64,000 nucleotides of DNA, taken from positions 496,001 through 560,000 of the forward strand of contig CAVSTF010000010.1 of the NCBI GenBank assembly GCA_963730785.1, written 5' to 3'. Made by a program: the position numbers and the translations under genes. Below the pieces are notes generated by a model that did no database searches, had not been told where the DNA came from, and saw only the letters and a list, made by a program, of their open reading frames with translations. Below are positions 8,178 through 16,701 of the stretch, in pieces; positions within the stretch are counted from its first letter, which is position 1, and each line of letters starts with the position of its first letter. Source of the DNA: Bog-473 sp963730785. Its GTDB lineage: Bacteria > Actinomycetota > Acidimicrobiia > Acidimicrobiales > RAAP-2.

Positions 8178-8618
8178 TCAACGACTTCCTTCCTTGGTGC
8201 TGGGGGTGCCGGGCAAAAACGCGGCATCTGGAGATTCGACGTCAGACGAGGACTTGAGCTGCGGCAGCTTGGCTTTGCCGGGCCCGGCGGTGATGCGCCA
8301 GGCGGCGATGCCGGCCACTGCGGCTCCGACCACGCTCACCACAAAATAGGGCACCCAGGACCAGTCGCCGGACAGGGCGGTGCCCGTCTCGGTCTGGAGC
8401 AGACGCAGAATCCCCACCAACCCCAACACGACCCCGATGGCGATGGCGATGGAGCCGGCGAGCCCGAAAGCGAGGAAGCGTCCGAGACCCTTGAGCGGCT
8501 CGAGTGTTTCCTGCTTGAGGTAGTTGAGGGTCAGTTGGAAGGCGTCGTCGCCCGACTGACGGAGGCCGCCTGGACTGTCTTTCGAGCTGGAGCGCAACGG
8601 TGCCATGAGGCTTGACAT
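8178..8618 (-). CDS. Phage-holin-family (Holin-X/DUF1469-like) membrane protein
   Basis: About 146 residues from the ATG at 8618. A soluble N-terminal helix (DDAFQLTLNYLKQETLEPLK) is followed by two hydrophobic spans: FLAFGLAGSIAIAIGVVLGL (about 47-66) and VPYFVVSVVGAAVAGIAAW (about 88-106). This architecture fits the actinobacterial Holin-X/DUF1469 family, chromosomal membrane proteins of unknown role despite the phage-derived name. An upstream in-frame ATG at 8684 would add 22 unlikely basic residues, and an ATG at 8606 is another option. The leader holds two inverted repeats. Confidence 0.6.
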   Translation of the reverse strand: MSSLMAPLRSSSKDSPGGLRQSGDDAFQLTLNYLKQETLEPLKGLGRFLAFGLAGSIAIAIGVVLGLVGILRLLQTETGTALSGDWSWVPYFVVSVVGAAVAGIAAWRITAGPGKAKLPQLKSSSDVESPDAAFLPGTPSTKEGSR

Positions 8619-8636
8619 CCTGGTCGGTGGACCAGG
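8619..8636 (-). promoter_or_regulatory. Perfect hairpin abutting a start codon
   Basis: CCTGGTC, GGTG, GACCAGG form a perfect 7-bp stem with a 4-base loop on the plus strand. It ends on the base immediately before the ATG at 8618, so in RNA it would occupy the ribosome-binding region of the holin-like gene. It may control translation or be an operator. Confidence 0.5.
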
Positions 8637-8658
8637 GCAGTGCAAACACCCTCGGTTG

Positions 8659-8678
8659 CGACGGCCTATAGGCCGTCG
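8659..8678. promoter_or_regulatory. 20-bp perfect palindrome
   Basis: CGACGGCCTATAGGCCGTCG is fully self-complementary over 20 bases. It lies in the gap between the thioesterase stop (8688) and the holin-like start (8618). A dimeric-regulator operator or a terminator stem without U-tract are both possible. The 14-bp palindrome upstream of mpa shares its centre. Confidence 0.55.
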
Positions 8679-8687
8679 TGCCACGGC

Positions 8688-9173
8688 CTAGTCGCGGTCC
8701 CTGAACACGTAGGTCGACGTCGCTCGGGCCACGAGGCGTTCCTCGGGCTCACCGGCGTCGGCGTCATCGTCGGCGGCGTCGGCGGCGGCCACGCTCGCCA
8801 CGATGCTGGCCTCGACGAACGCCAGCCGCTTCCCCCCCGACACGACTTCGGCGTGACACAGCAACTCCGCCCCGGGTGGGACTGGCGCCAGGAACGAGAT
8901 CTTCATTTCGGCATTGGCCGCAAACACCTTGCGCCCCTGCACGTATGTGACCGCCGCCGCACCCATGGCGGAATCGGCGAAGGCCCCCAAGAAGCCGCCC
9001 TGCATGGAACCGGCCGGGTTGGCGAAGCGCTCATCGGCTCGCATACGCCAAGTGCAACGCCCGGGTTCGGACTTGTCGACGCAGGTCATGCCGAGCGTCA
9101 GGTCGCTGTTGGGCGGGACCTGCATGCGATGTAGTCGGTGCGCCGCTGGCGTTGCGTGACTTTCCGGTGTCAT
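8688..9173 (-). CDS. PaaI-family hotdog-fold thioesterase
   Basis: A 161-residue protein with the single hotdog domain of the PaaI/YdiI acyl-CoA thioesterases. NPAGSMQGGFLGAFADSAMG (about 52-71) contains the family's N-x-x-G-x-x-(H/Q)GG motif; Gln occupies the position that is often His. VFAANAEMKISFLAPV is the central strand region. Substrate cannot be predicted. The ATG at 9173 lies 8 bases after a TAGCCT box, which suggests a leaderless transcript. The gene diverges from transketolase with only 38 bases between the starts. Confidence 0.8.
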   Translation of the reverse strand: MTPESHATPAAHRLHRMQVPPNSDLTLGMTCVDKSEPGRCTWRMRADERFANPAGSMQGGFLGAFADSAMGAAAVTYVQGRKVFAANAEMKISFLAPVPPGAELLCHAEVVSGGKRLAFVEASIVASVAAADAADDDADAGEPEERLVARATSTYVFRDRD

Positions 9174-9181
9174 CGGGCGTG

Positions 9182-9187
9182 AGGCTA
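9182..9187 (-). promoter_or_regulatory. -10 box of the thioesterase gene, probably leaderless
   Basis: TAGCCT on the minus strand followed by 8 bases and the ATG at 9173. The spacing would put the transcription start at or next to the start codon. Confidence 0.4.
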
Positions 9188-9211
9188 GGCGAGGAATGGG
9201 TAGGGTTGGCC

Positions 9212-11255
9212 ATGGCCCCCGATACGCAGTCGACGGAGCAAATGCGGCCGGCAGTCGTGCAAGATCCGGCCCTGGTCGAACTGGGCATCAACGTCATCCG
9301 TGGCCTCGCCATGGACGCCCCGGAGCAGGCCAACTCCGGTCACTCCGGCACGGCGATGGCCCTGGCGCCGCTGGCGCACGTGCTCTGGACCCGCATCATG
9401 CGGCACGATCCGACCGACCCGCACTGGCCCGATCGAGATCGCTTCGTGCTGTCCAACGGCCACGCCTCCATCCTGCTGTATTCGATGCTGCATCTCACGG
9501 GCTACGACCTTTCGTTGGAGGACATCCGGCAGTTCCGTCAGTGGGGATCGAGGACGCCCGGGCACCCCGAGCGCAAGCACACCGCCGGGGTCGAGGTCAC
9601 CACCGGTCCCCTGGGACAGGGCATCGGTAACGCCGTCGGTCTGGCCATTGCCGAGCGATTCCTGCGCACCAAGTTCGGCCCCGAGGTCTGCGACCACCGC
9701 ACCTTCGTGGTGGCTGGCGATGGCTGCCTCATGGAGGGGATCTCGCACGAAGCGGCCTCGCTGGCGGGTCATCTCGGACTCGGTCGCCTCCTCGCCGTCT
9801 ACGACGACAACCACATCACCATCGACGGCCCCACCGAGCTGGCCCTCAACGACAATGCCCCCGCCCGCTTCGCCGCCTACGGCTGGCATGTCCGTGACCT
9901 GGGCGAGATGGCCAACGATCCCGACGCGCTCGAGGCCGCCATCCGTGAAGCCATGGAGGCTCCTTCGGAGGGACCGGGCGCTCGCCCAACGCTGTTGGTG
10001 CTGCGGAGTCACATCGGCTACCCCTCACCAAAACTGACCGACACGGCGACCGCGCACGGCTCCCCTTTCGGGGCCGAGGAGATTGCCGTCACCAAGAAGC
10101 TCTTGGGGCTGCCGGTCGACGAGACCTTCTGGGTGCCCGACGAGGTTCGTGAGTTCTACCGCCAGACCGCCGCTCGTGGCGCGGCCGCCCGGGCCGAGTG
10201 GGAATCTCGGTTCGCGGCCTGGGACGGCGACCGGGCCGCCTGGGACGCCGCCCAGGCCGGTCACGGCCTCGCCGGCTGGTCGACTGGATTGCCCACTTTC
10301 GAAACCGGCTCCAAGTTGGCCACCCGCCAGGCCATCAACAAGTGCATCAACGGCACGGCCGCCGCACTGCCTGGGTTGATAGCCGGCTCGGCCGACCTGA
10401 CCGGCAACAACGGCGTCAGCGTGACCGGTTCCGAGGCGCAGTCGACGCGACGCGCCGGGGGGCGTGCAGCTCCACTTCGGGGTGCGTGAACACGCCATGG
10501 GTTCCGTGATGAACGGCCTGGCCCTGCATGGCGGCGTGCTCCCCATCGGCGGCACCTTCTTCGTCTTCTCCGACTACATGCGCCCGGCCGTGCGGCTGGC
10601 CGCGCTGTCGAAGGCTCACGTCATTTACTCCTGGACCCATGACTCGGTCGGTCTGGGCGAAGACGGGCCGACGCACCAGCCGGTGGAGCACCTGGCCTCG
10701 CTGCGGGCCATGCCCGGATTGGCCGTGGTGCGTCCCGCCGACGCCAACGAGACGGCCCAGGCCTGGGTGGCCGCCGTCAATGGCGAAGGGCCTATAGCGC
10801 TGATTCTGACCCGCCAGGACGTGCCGATTCTGGCCGAGACGGCCGAGCGGGCTGCTGGCGGCGTGGACAAGGGGGCCTACGTGTTGGCCGATAGCGGCAG
10901 CGGCAGCGGCAGTCCCGACATCGTGCTCATCGGCACCGGCAGCGAGGTGCAGCTCTGCCTCGGCGCCGCTGCGCAATTGGCCGAGCAAGGGGTGGCCGCC
11001 CGCGTGGTCTCCATGCCCTGCTGGGAATGGTTCGATGCCCAGCCCATCGACTACCAGGACGACGTCTTGCCCGATGGCACCCCGACACTCAGCGTCGAAG
11101 CCGGCAGCACCTTTGGCTGGGCCAAGTACGCCGACGATTCGGTCGGGTTCGACCACTTCGGCGCCTCGGCCCCCGGCGCCAAGGTGATGGAGGAGTTCGG
11201 CTTGACGGTTGAGCATGTGCTGGAACGGGCACAGGCACTGTTGGGCACGAACTAG
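9212..11255 (+). CDS. tkt: Transketolase (one apparent frameshift)
   Basis: Thiamine-diphosphate enzyme that moves two-carbon units between pentose-phosphate and glycolytic sugars. The frame opens at 9212 and breaks near 10,450; a +1 shift then continues to 11,255. Removing the A in CAGTCGACGCGAC restores QSRDAPGGVQLHFGVREHAM, the expected joining sequence, and a normal 680 residues. GDGCLMEGISHEAASLAGHL (about 171-190) is the TPP-binding motif. NGHASILLYSMLHLTGYD and TTGPLGQG are further signatures, and the pyrimidine domain lies after the shift. The ATG follows a TAGGGT box by five bases. First gene of a tkt-tal-pgl run. Confidence 0.93.
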
Positions 11256-11311
11256 CGCACTGAGCACCGCACCGCACCGCCCGCACCGACAACAAACAAG
11301 GGAGCACTCTC

Positions 11312-12419
11312 ATGACCCGCCTCCAGGACCTGTACGACATCGGTGGCCAAAGCCCCTGGCTCGATAACCTCCGCCGCGACTGGCTCAACTCCGGCCAGCT
11401 GGCCGACCTGATCAAGCTCGGCGTGCGCGGGATCACCTCCAACCCGACCATCTTCGCCAACGCCATCAGCGGCCAGGACACCTACGACGATCAGTTCCGC
11501 GGCCTGATGAAGGACCACACGGTCGAGCGCGCGTACTGGGAACTGGCCATCACCGACATCACCAATGCCTTAGCCCTTCTGCGGCCGCTCTATGACGAGA
11601 GCGATGGCGAGGACGGCTACGTCTCGCTCGAGGTCTCGCCGGCACTGGCGCACGACACCGAGGGGACGGTCCGCGACGCCCGCATGTTGCACGAGCGCAT
11701 CGCTGAACCCAACCTGCTGGTCAAGGTGCCCGCCACCAAGGAGGGTGTGCCCGCTATTCACACCATGATCAGCGAGGGTCACAGCATCAACGTCACCCTG
11801 ATTTTCGGCATCGACCGCTACGACGACGTGATTGAGGCCTACATCAGTGGCCTCGAAGCGTTGGTGGCGGCCGGCCGGGAAGCCGAGCTCCCGAAGGTGG
11901 CCAGCGTCGCCTCGTTCTTCGTCAGCCGCGTCGATACCGAAGTCGATCGCCGCCTGGACCAGCTGGCCGATGGCGATGCCGCCATCCTCGCCCTCCGCGG
12001 CAAGGCCGCCGTGGCCCAGGCCCAAGTGGCCTACCAGCACTTCCACGCTGCCTTTACCAGCGAGCGTTGGAAGGCCCTCGATGCCAAGGGGGCCCGTGTG
12101 CAGCGTCCGCTCTGGGCGTCGACGTCGACCAAGAATCCCGGCCTACGACGACCTGCTCTACGTCAACACCCTGATCGCGCCCTCGACCGTCAACACCATG
12201 CCCGATGGCACGCTGAAGGCTTTCGAGGATCACGGCACCTTGCACCGCACGGCCGACGCCGATCCGGACGGGGCCAACGACGTCCTGACCCAACTGGCCA
12301 ACGCCGGCGTCGACATGGAAGACGTCGAACAGGTGCTCGAGGACGAGGGCGTGCACTCCTTCGCCAAGTCCTTCGACGAGTTGCTGCAGAAGCTGACCGA
12401 TAAGGCCTCCACCTTTTGA
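11312..12419 (+). CDS. tal: Transaldolase (one apparent frameshift)
   Basis: Transfers a dihydroxyacetone unit between sugar phosphates, the partner of transketolase in the pentose phosphate pathway. GVRGITSNPTIFANAISG and NLLVKVPATKEGVPAIHTMI carry the family motifs; the Lys in VKVPATKEG is the Schiff-base residue. One extra G near 12,137 (AATCCCGGCCTACG) breaks the frame. Without it ASTSTKNPAYDDLLYVNTLI is restored and the protein has 368 residues, the long actinobacterial type. AAGGGAG ten bases before the ATG is the ribosome site. The gene starts 56 bases after tkt. Confidence 0.93.
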
Positions 12420-12472
12420 TCGCCTTGATCGGCTTGATCGCCTTGATCGGCTTGATCGCCTCCGCCGACTGA
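12416..12472 (+). other. Possible 18-codon mini-ORF joining tal and pgl
   Basis: A TTG that overlaps the tal stop opens a reading frame LIALIGLIALIGLIASAD ending in TGA at 12470-12472, which overlaps the pgl ATG (TGATG). The reading is entirely repeat-encoded and hydrophobic. It could carry ribosomes from tal to pgl, or be chance. Confidence 0.3.
12418..12462. repeat. 9/18-bp tandem repeat between tal and pgl
   Basis: GATCGCCTT and GATCGGCTT alternate for five 9-base units (2.5 copies of an 18-base unit), starting at the tal stop codon and filling most of the gap before pgl. Confidence 0.75.
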
Positions 12473-13173
12473 TGCAGCTCCCGCCACCCGTTCCCGACGT
12501 CCCGGGCGCCTTCGTCGACACCGTCCTACAGGCCTTCGCCGCCCGCTCCGGCGAGCGCTTCGTGCTGTTCCTCTCCGGGGGGCCGACCGCGAAGCTTTGC
12601 TACGAGGCCTTGGCGGCGGCGGCCGGACCCAATTCCGCCGGACCGATCGACTGGACGCTGGTCGACATCTACATGGGCGATGAGCGCGTGGTGCCTCCCG
12701 ATGACCCCGACGCCAATCAGGGCCTCGTCCGCCAGGCCCTCTTGGATCAGATCGGCCCGGTCGGCTCCTTCAATCCCATGCCGACGACGATTCCGGTCGA
12801 CGAGTGCGTGAGGGCCTATAGCGCCTTGCTGCGTTCGGTCCTCGACGGTCCCGGGATTGACCTCATCCACCTGGGCATGGGGCCCGATGGCCATACGGCG
12901 TCGCTGTTTCCGGGCGCCCCGACGCTGGACGCCGGTCCGGACGAACTGGCGGCGGCGACCGAGGATCCGAACGGCCGGAACCCGCATCCACGGCTGACGG
13001 TGACGTTGCCGGTGATCAATGCGGCGAGGTGCGCGGTGTTCACCGTGACCGGTCAAAGCAAGGTCGACGCGGTGGAGGCGCTACAGCGCGGGGACGATAT
13101 TCCGGCGGCCCGTGTCGCCTCGGCTCAGGTCATCTGGCTGATAGACGACGCCGCGGCCGCTGGTCACCCCTAG
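12472..13173 (+). CDS. pgl: 6-phosphogluconolactonase
   Basis: Hydrolyses 6-phosphogluconolactone to 6-phosphogluconate in the oxidative pentose phosphate pathway. The 233-residue protein has the SIS-like fold signatures of DevB-type lactonases: VLFLSGGPTAKLCYEAL (about 31-47), VDIYMGDERVVPPDDPDAN (about 64-82) and DLIHLGMGPDGHTASLFPG (about 129-147). In many actinobacteria zwf and opcA lie between tal and pgl. Here they are absent and only a short repeat separates the two genes. The stop codon forms part of a likely -10 box for the next gene. Confidence 0.9.
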   Translation: MQLPPPVPDVPGAFVDTVLQAFAARSGERFVLFLSGGPTAKLCYEALAAAAGPNSAGPIDWTLVDIYMGDERVVPPDDPDANQGLVRQALLDQIGPVGSFNPMPTTIPVDECVRAYSALLRSVLDGPGIDLIHLGMGPDGHTASLFPGAPTLDAGPDELAAATEDPNGRNPHPRLTVTLPVINAARCAVFTVTGQSKVDAVEALQRGDDIPAARVASAQVIWLIDDAAAAGHP

Positions 13174-13176
13174 ATT
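13171..13176 (+). promoter_or_regulatory. -10 box for leaderless FO synthase transcript
   Basis: TAGATT, whose first three bases are the pgl stop codon, is followed by exactly 7 bases and the ATG at 13184. That is the TANNNT-N7-ATG arrangement of leaderless transcripts, and it supports ATG 13184 over the TTG at 13175. Confidence 0.5.
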
Positions 13177-13183
13177 GGCCCTA

Positions 13184-15530
13184 ATGCTGCCCGACGAAGA
13201 TCTCCTCTCCACTCCCCTGGCCGACCTTATGGCCATGGCTCGTGCCGTGCGCGATGAGGCTCATGGGCGGCGGGTGACCTATTCGCCCAAGGTCTTCATT
13301 CCGCTCACCATGCTGTGCCGCGACCGTTGCGGGTACTGCACGTTCGCCAAGGCGCCGGCCCGGCTGACCTCGCCGTACTTGCTGCCCGAGGAGGTGCTGT
13401 CGATTGCCCGAGCGGGCCAGGCGGCGGGCGTCACCGAAGCGCTGTTCACCTTGGGCGAGCGCCCCGAGTTGCGCTACCCGTTGGCGCAGACCTGGCTGGC
13501 CGACAACGGCTATGCCTCGACGGTCGACTACCTGGCCGCCATGTGCAAGCTGGTCCTCGAAGAAACCGGGCTGCTCCCCCATGCCAACGCCGGCGCGTTG
13601 TATGCCGAAGAGCTGGCCCAGTTGCGGGCGGTTTCGGCCAGCCAGGGCATGATGCTCGAGTCGTTGGCGGAGGAGCTGGACGCACATCGAAGCGCACCGG
13701 ACAAGGAGCCGGCTCGGCGTCTGGCCACGCTCGAGGCCGCCGGCGAACTGCACATCCCCTTCACCACGGGGATCCTGATCGGCATCGGGGACGATCGGGC
13801 GGGACAGATCGCCGCCCTTCGGGCCATCGCCGCCTCACACACCATGCACGGGCAGGTCCAAGAAGTCATTGTGCAGAATTTCCTACCCAAGCCCGGCACC
13901 GCCATGGCCAAGGCCCAGCCGTGCCCGCCCGAAGATCTGTGGTGGGCCATCGCTGTGGCCCGTCTCATTTTGCCGCCCGAGATCCACGTGCAAGCCCCGC
14001 CGAATCTTTCCGACGACCTGGCCCCCTTGCTGGCGGCCGGCATCGACGACTGGGGTGGCGTGTCGCCGGTCACGGCCGATCACGTCAATCCCGAGCGGGC
14101 CTGGCCGGCGGTCGACATCTTGCGTCGGGCCACCGAGGAGGCCGGGCACACCCTGGCCGCCCGCCTCACCGTCTACCCCACCTTCGCTCACCGCCCAGCC
14201 GATTGGCTCGATCCGGCCCTGCACTTTCCGGTGCTCGACCTCTCCGATGCCGAGGGCCTGGCCCGAGATACACCGTGGTGCTCGGGCGGCGAGATCGACC
14301 CGCCCTTCCTAGTCGGGCCTTCTGCCATTGCCCTGCCCGCAGATCTCGGTGAGCTTCCGCGGCGCTCGAGCAGTTTCCGATCGACCCGTGGTCCGGTGGC
14401 CGAGGTGCTCGACGGTGTGGCGATGGGTCAAGAAGTGGGCCTCGACGAGATCGTCACGCTCTTCTCCGCTCGCGGGCCCGAGGTCCGCCAGGTGGCCGAA
14501 GTGGCCGACGACCTTCGTCGCCGCATCGTGGGCGACCGCATCACGTACGTGCAGAACAGAAACATCAACTACACCAATGTCTGCACGTTCAAGTGTCGCT
14601 TCTGTGCTTTCTCCAAGGGACCGCTATCCCTCAATCTCCGAGGTGCGCCCTACCTCCTTGAGCTGAGCGAGATCACCCGCCGGGTGGCCGAGGCCGAAGC
14701 CGAAGGAGCCACCGAGGTCTGCCTGCAGGGCGGCATCCATCCCGACTTCGACGGCGACTACTACGTCCACGTCCTCGGCGCCGTCCGTGAGGCTTCAGAG
14801 CGCATCCACATTCACGGATTTACCGCTTTGGAAGTGACCGAGGGTGCTCGTCGCTCCGAGGTGCCGTTGGCGGAGTACCTCGTCCGACTCAAAGAAGCCG
14901 GCCTCAAGACGTTGCCGGGCACGGCAGCCGAGATCCTCGATGACGACATCCGCGCCCTCATCTGTCCCGACAAGATCAACTCCGAACAGTGGCTGGAGGC
15001 GCACCGCACGGCCCACTCAGTCGGACTTCGTTCGAACATCACCATCATGTTCGGCTCTATTGAGCACCCGATCAGTTGGGCTCGCCACATTGTGCGCACC
15101 CGAGACCTCCAGCGCGAAACCGGTGGCTTCACCGAATTCGTCCCGCTGCCGTTCGTCCACATGGCCACGCCCATGTACTTGCAGCGCAAGGCCCGCCGGG
15201 GCCCGACCTTCCGGGAAACCTTGTTGATGCACTCAGTAGCCCGGATTGCGTATGTGGGCGACATCGACAACATCCAAGTGAGTTGGGTCAAGATGGGTGT
15301 CGAAGGCGCCCGTCAGGTCCTGCAGGCCGGTGCCAATGATTTGGGGGGCACGCTGATGGACGAAAACATCTCGACGAGCGGCCGGCGCGCAGCACGGTCA
15401 GCGCATGGGAGTCGAGGACCTTCGGGCCCTCGTGGCCCCGCTTGACCGGCCACTCGTACAGCGCTCGACGCTCTATGCCATGGCCGGCGACAGTGGTGCT
15501 GCCACGGCGGCCGCCTCCGCCGCACCGTGA
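13184..15530 (+). CDS. fbiC: FO synthase, fused CofG-CofH (one apparent frameshift)
   Basis: Makes 7,8-didemethyl-8-hydroxy-5-deazariboflavin (FO), the chromophore of coenzyme F420, from tyrosine and a ribityl-diaminouracil. Two radical-SAM domains lie in one chain. The N-terminal CofG half has CRDRCGYCTF (about residue 45). The C-terminal CofH half has CTFKCRFCAF (about 466). Both hold the CxxxCxxC cluster site. An extra A near 15,374 (ATCTCGACGAGC) breaks the frame; removing it gives NISRAAGAQHGQRMG and an end at 15,530, 781 residues. The corrected stop overlaps the next start as GTGA, which supports the correction. This implies the organism makes F420. Confidence 0.94.
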
Positions 15531-16669
15531 CCCCAGATCCTGAGATTGCTCGCCTTTCGCCCGATCTGGATCCGGACGCGCTGACTGATGTCGACGATCA
15601 ATCCGCTGCGACCGCTGCCCCCGCCCCGGTTGGGGCTGAAGTAAGCGCAGAAGCCCGCAATGCGGCGTTCGCCGCCCTGACCGATCATCATTCACTCTCG
15701 GCCGCTCAAGCTCGAGAGCTGCACGCCATGATCGGGTCGTTGGCCGATCTCACCCACGAGAACACGTCGGTGGGCGACCTCAAGATCGCCAATGCGGCGC
15801 TGGCCGAGATGACCGAAGCCTTCCGGGTCTTCCGTCCCTACCGCTCGGTGCGAAAGATGACCATGTTTGGGTCAGCCCGTACGAAGCCGGACGACCCGGT
15901 GTACCTGCTTGCTCGCGACCTTGCTACCAAGCTGGCCGAAGCGGACTGGATGGTGGTTACCGGGGCCGGACCCGGCATCATGGCAGCTGGGCTCGAAGGA
16001 GCCGGTCGGGATCACGCCTTCGGCGTCAATATCCGACTCCCGCACGAAGAAGGCGCCAATCCCTTCATTGCGCAGGATCCCAAGCTGGTCGAGATGCGAT
16101 ATTTCTTCACCCGCAAGCTCATGCTGATCAAGGAATCACATGCATATGCAATCTTGCCGGGTGGCTTTGGCACTCAGGACGAATGCTTCGAACTCCTGAC
16201 GTTGCTCCAAACCGGAAAGGCCGAGCCAGCTCCTGTGGTGATGATGGAGACGCCGGGCGGCTCCTATTGGACCGGCTGGTTGCGCTTCCTCCAGGATGAT
16301 GCCATCGCCTCGGGATGGGTCTCTCCCGAAGACGCCTCGCTCTTCAAGGTGACCACGACGGTGGAAGATGCCGCGGCCGAAATCCTGGGCTTCTATCGCA
16401 ATTACCACTCGTGCCGATGGGTGGGAGACCTTCTTGTCCTCCGGCTCCAGACGGCACCGAGCCGAGCTGAATTGGCCGACCTCAATCGTCGCTTCGCCGA
16501 CATCGTGACCAAGGGCACCATTCGGAGCACCGGTGCGTTCCCGCCCGAGCGCTCCAGTAACGACTTCCCTGAATTGCCCCGACTGGCCCTGCGCTTCGAC
16601 AAGTGGCACTTCGCACGGCTGCGACAACTCATCGATGCCGTGAACGAATGCACTGGCTCCGGCCGATAG
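15527..16669 (+). CDS. LOG-family (TIGR00730-like) Rossmann protein
   Basis: A 380-residue protein with a lysine-decarboxylase-like/LOG Rossmann domain. MTMFGSARTKPDDPVYLLAR (about 111-130) starts the fold, VTGAGPGIMAAGLEGAG (about 144-160) is the nucleotide site, and LPGGFGTQDECFELLTLLQ (about 208-226) is the PGGxGTxxE motif. LOG proteins release cytokinin bases or hydrolyse nucleotide monophosphates, but the true substrate here is unknown. It is longer than plain LOG enzymes, with about 100 extra N-terminal and 90 extra C-terminal residues. The GTG start overlaps the corrected fbiC stop by four bases. Confidence 0.82.
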   Translation: MTPDPEIARLSPDLDPDALTDVDDQSAATAAPAPVGAEVSAEARNAAFAALTDHHSLSAAQARELHAMIGSLADLTHENTSVGDLKIANAALAEMTEAFRVFRPYRSVRKMTMFGSARTKPDDPVYLLARDLATKLAEADWMVVTGAGPGIMAAGLEGAGRDHAFGVNIRLPHEEGANPFIAQDPKLVEMRYFFTRKLMLIKESHAYAILPGGFGTQDECFELLTLLQTGKAEPAPVVMMETPGGSYWTGWLRFLQDDAIASGWVSPEDASLFKVTTTVEDAAAEILGFYRNYHSCRWVGDLLVLRLQTAPSRAELADLNRRFADIVTKGTIRSTGAFPPERSSNDFPELPRLALRFDKWHFARLRQLIDAVNECTGSGR

Positions 16670-16701
16670 CGCCAGCACGTCCCTCTCCACGCTGACGCTC
16701 C

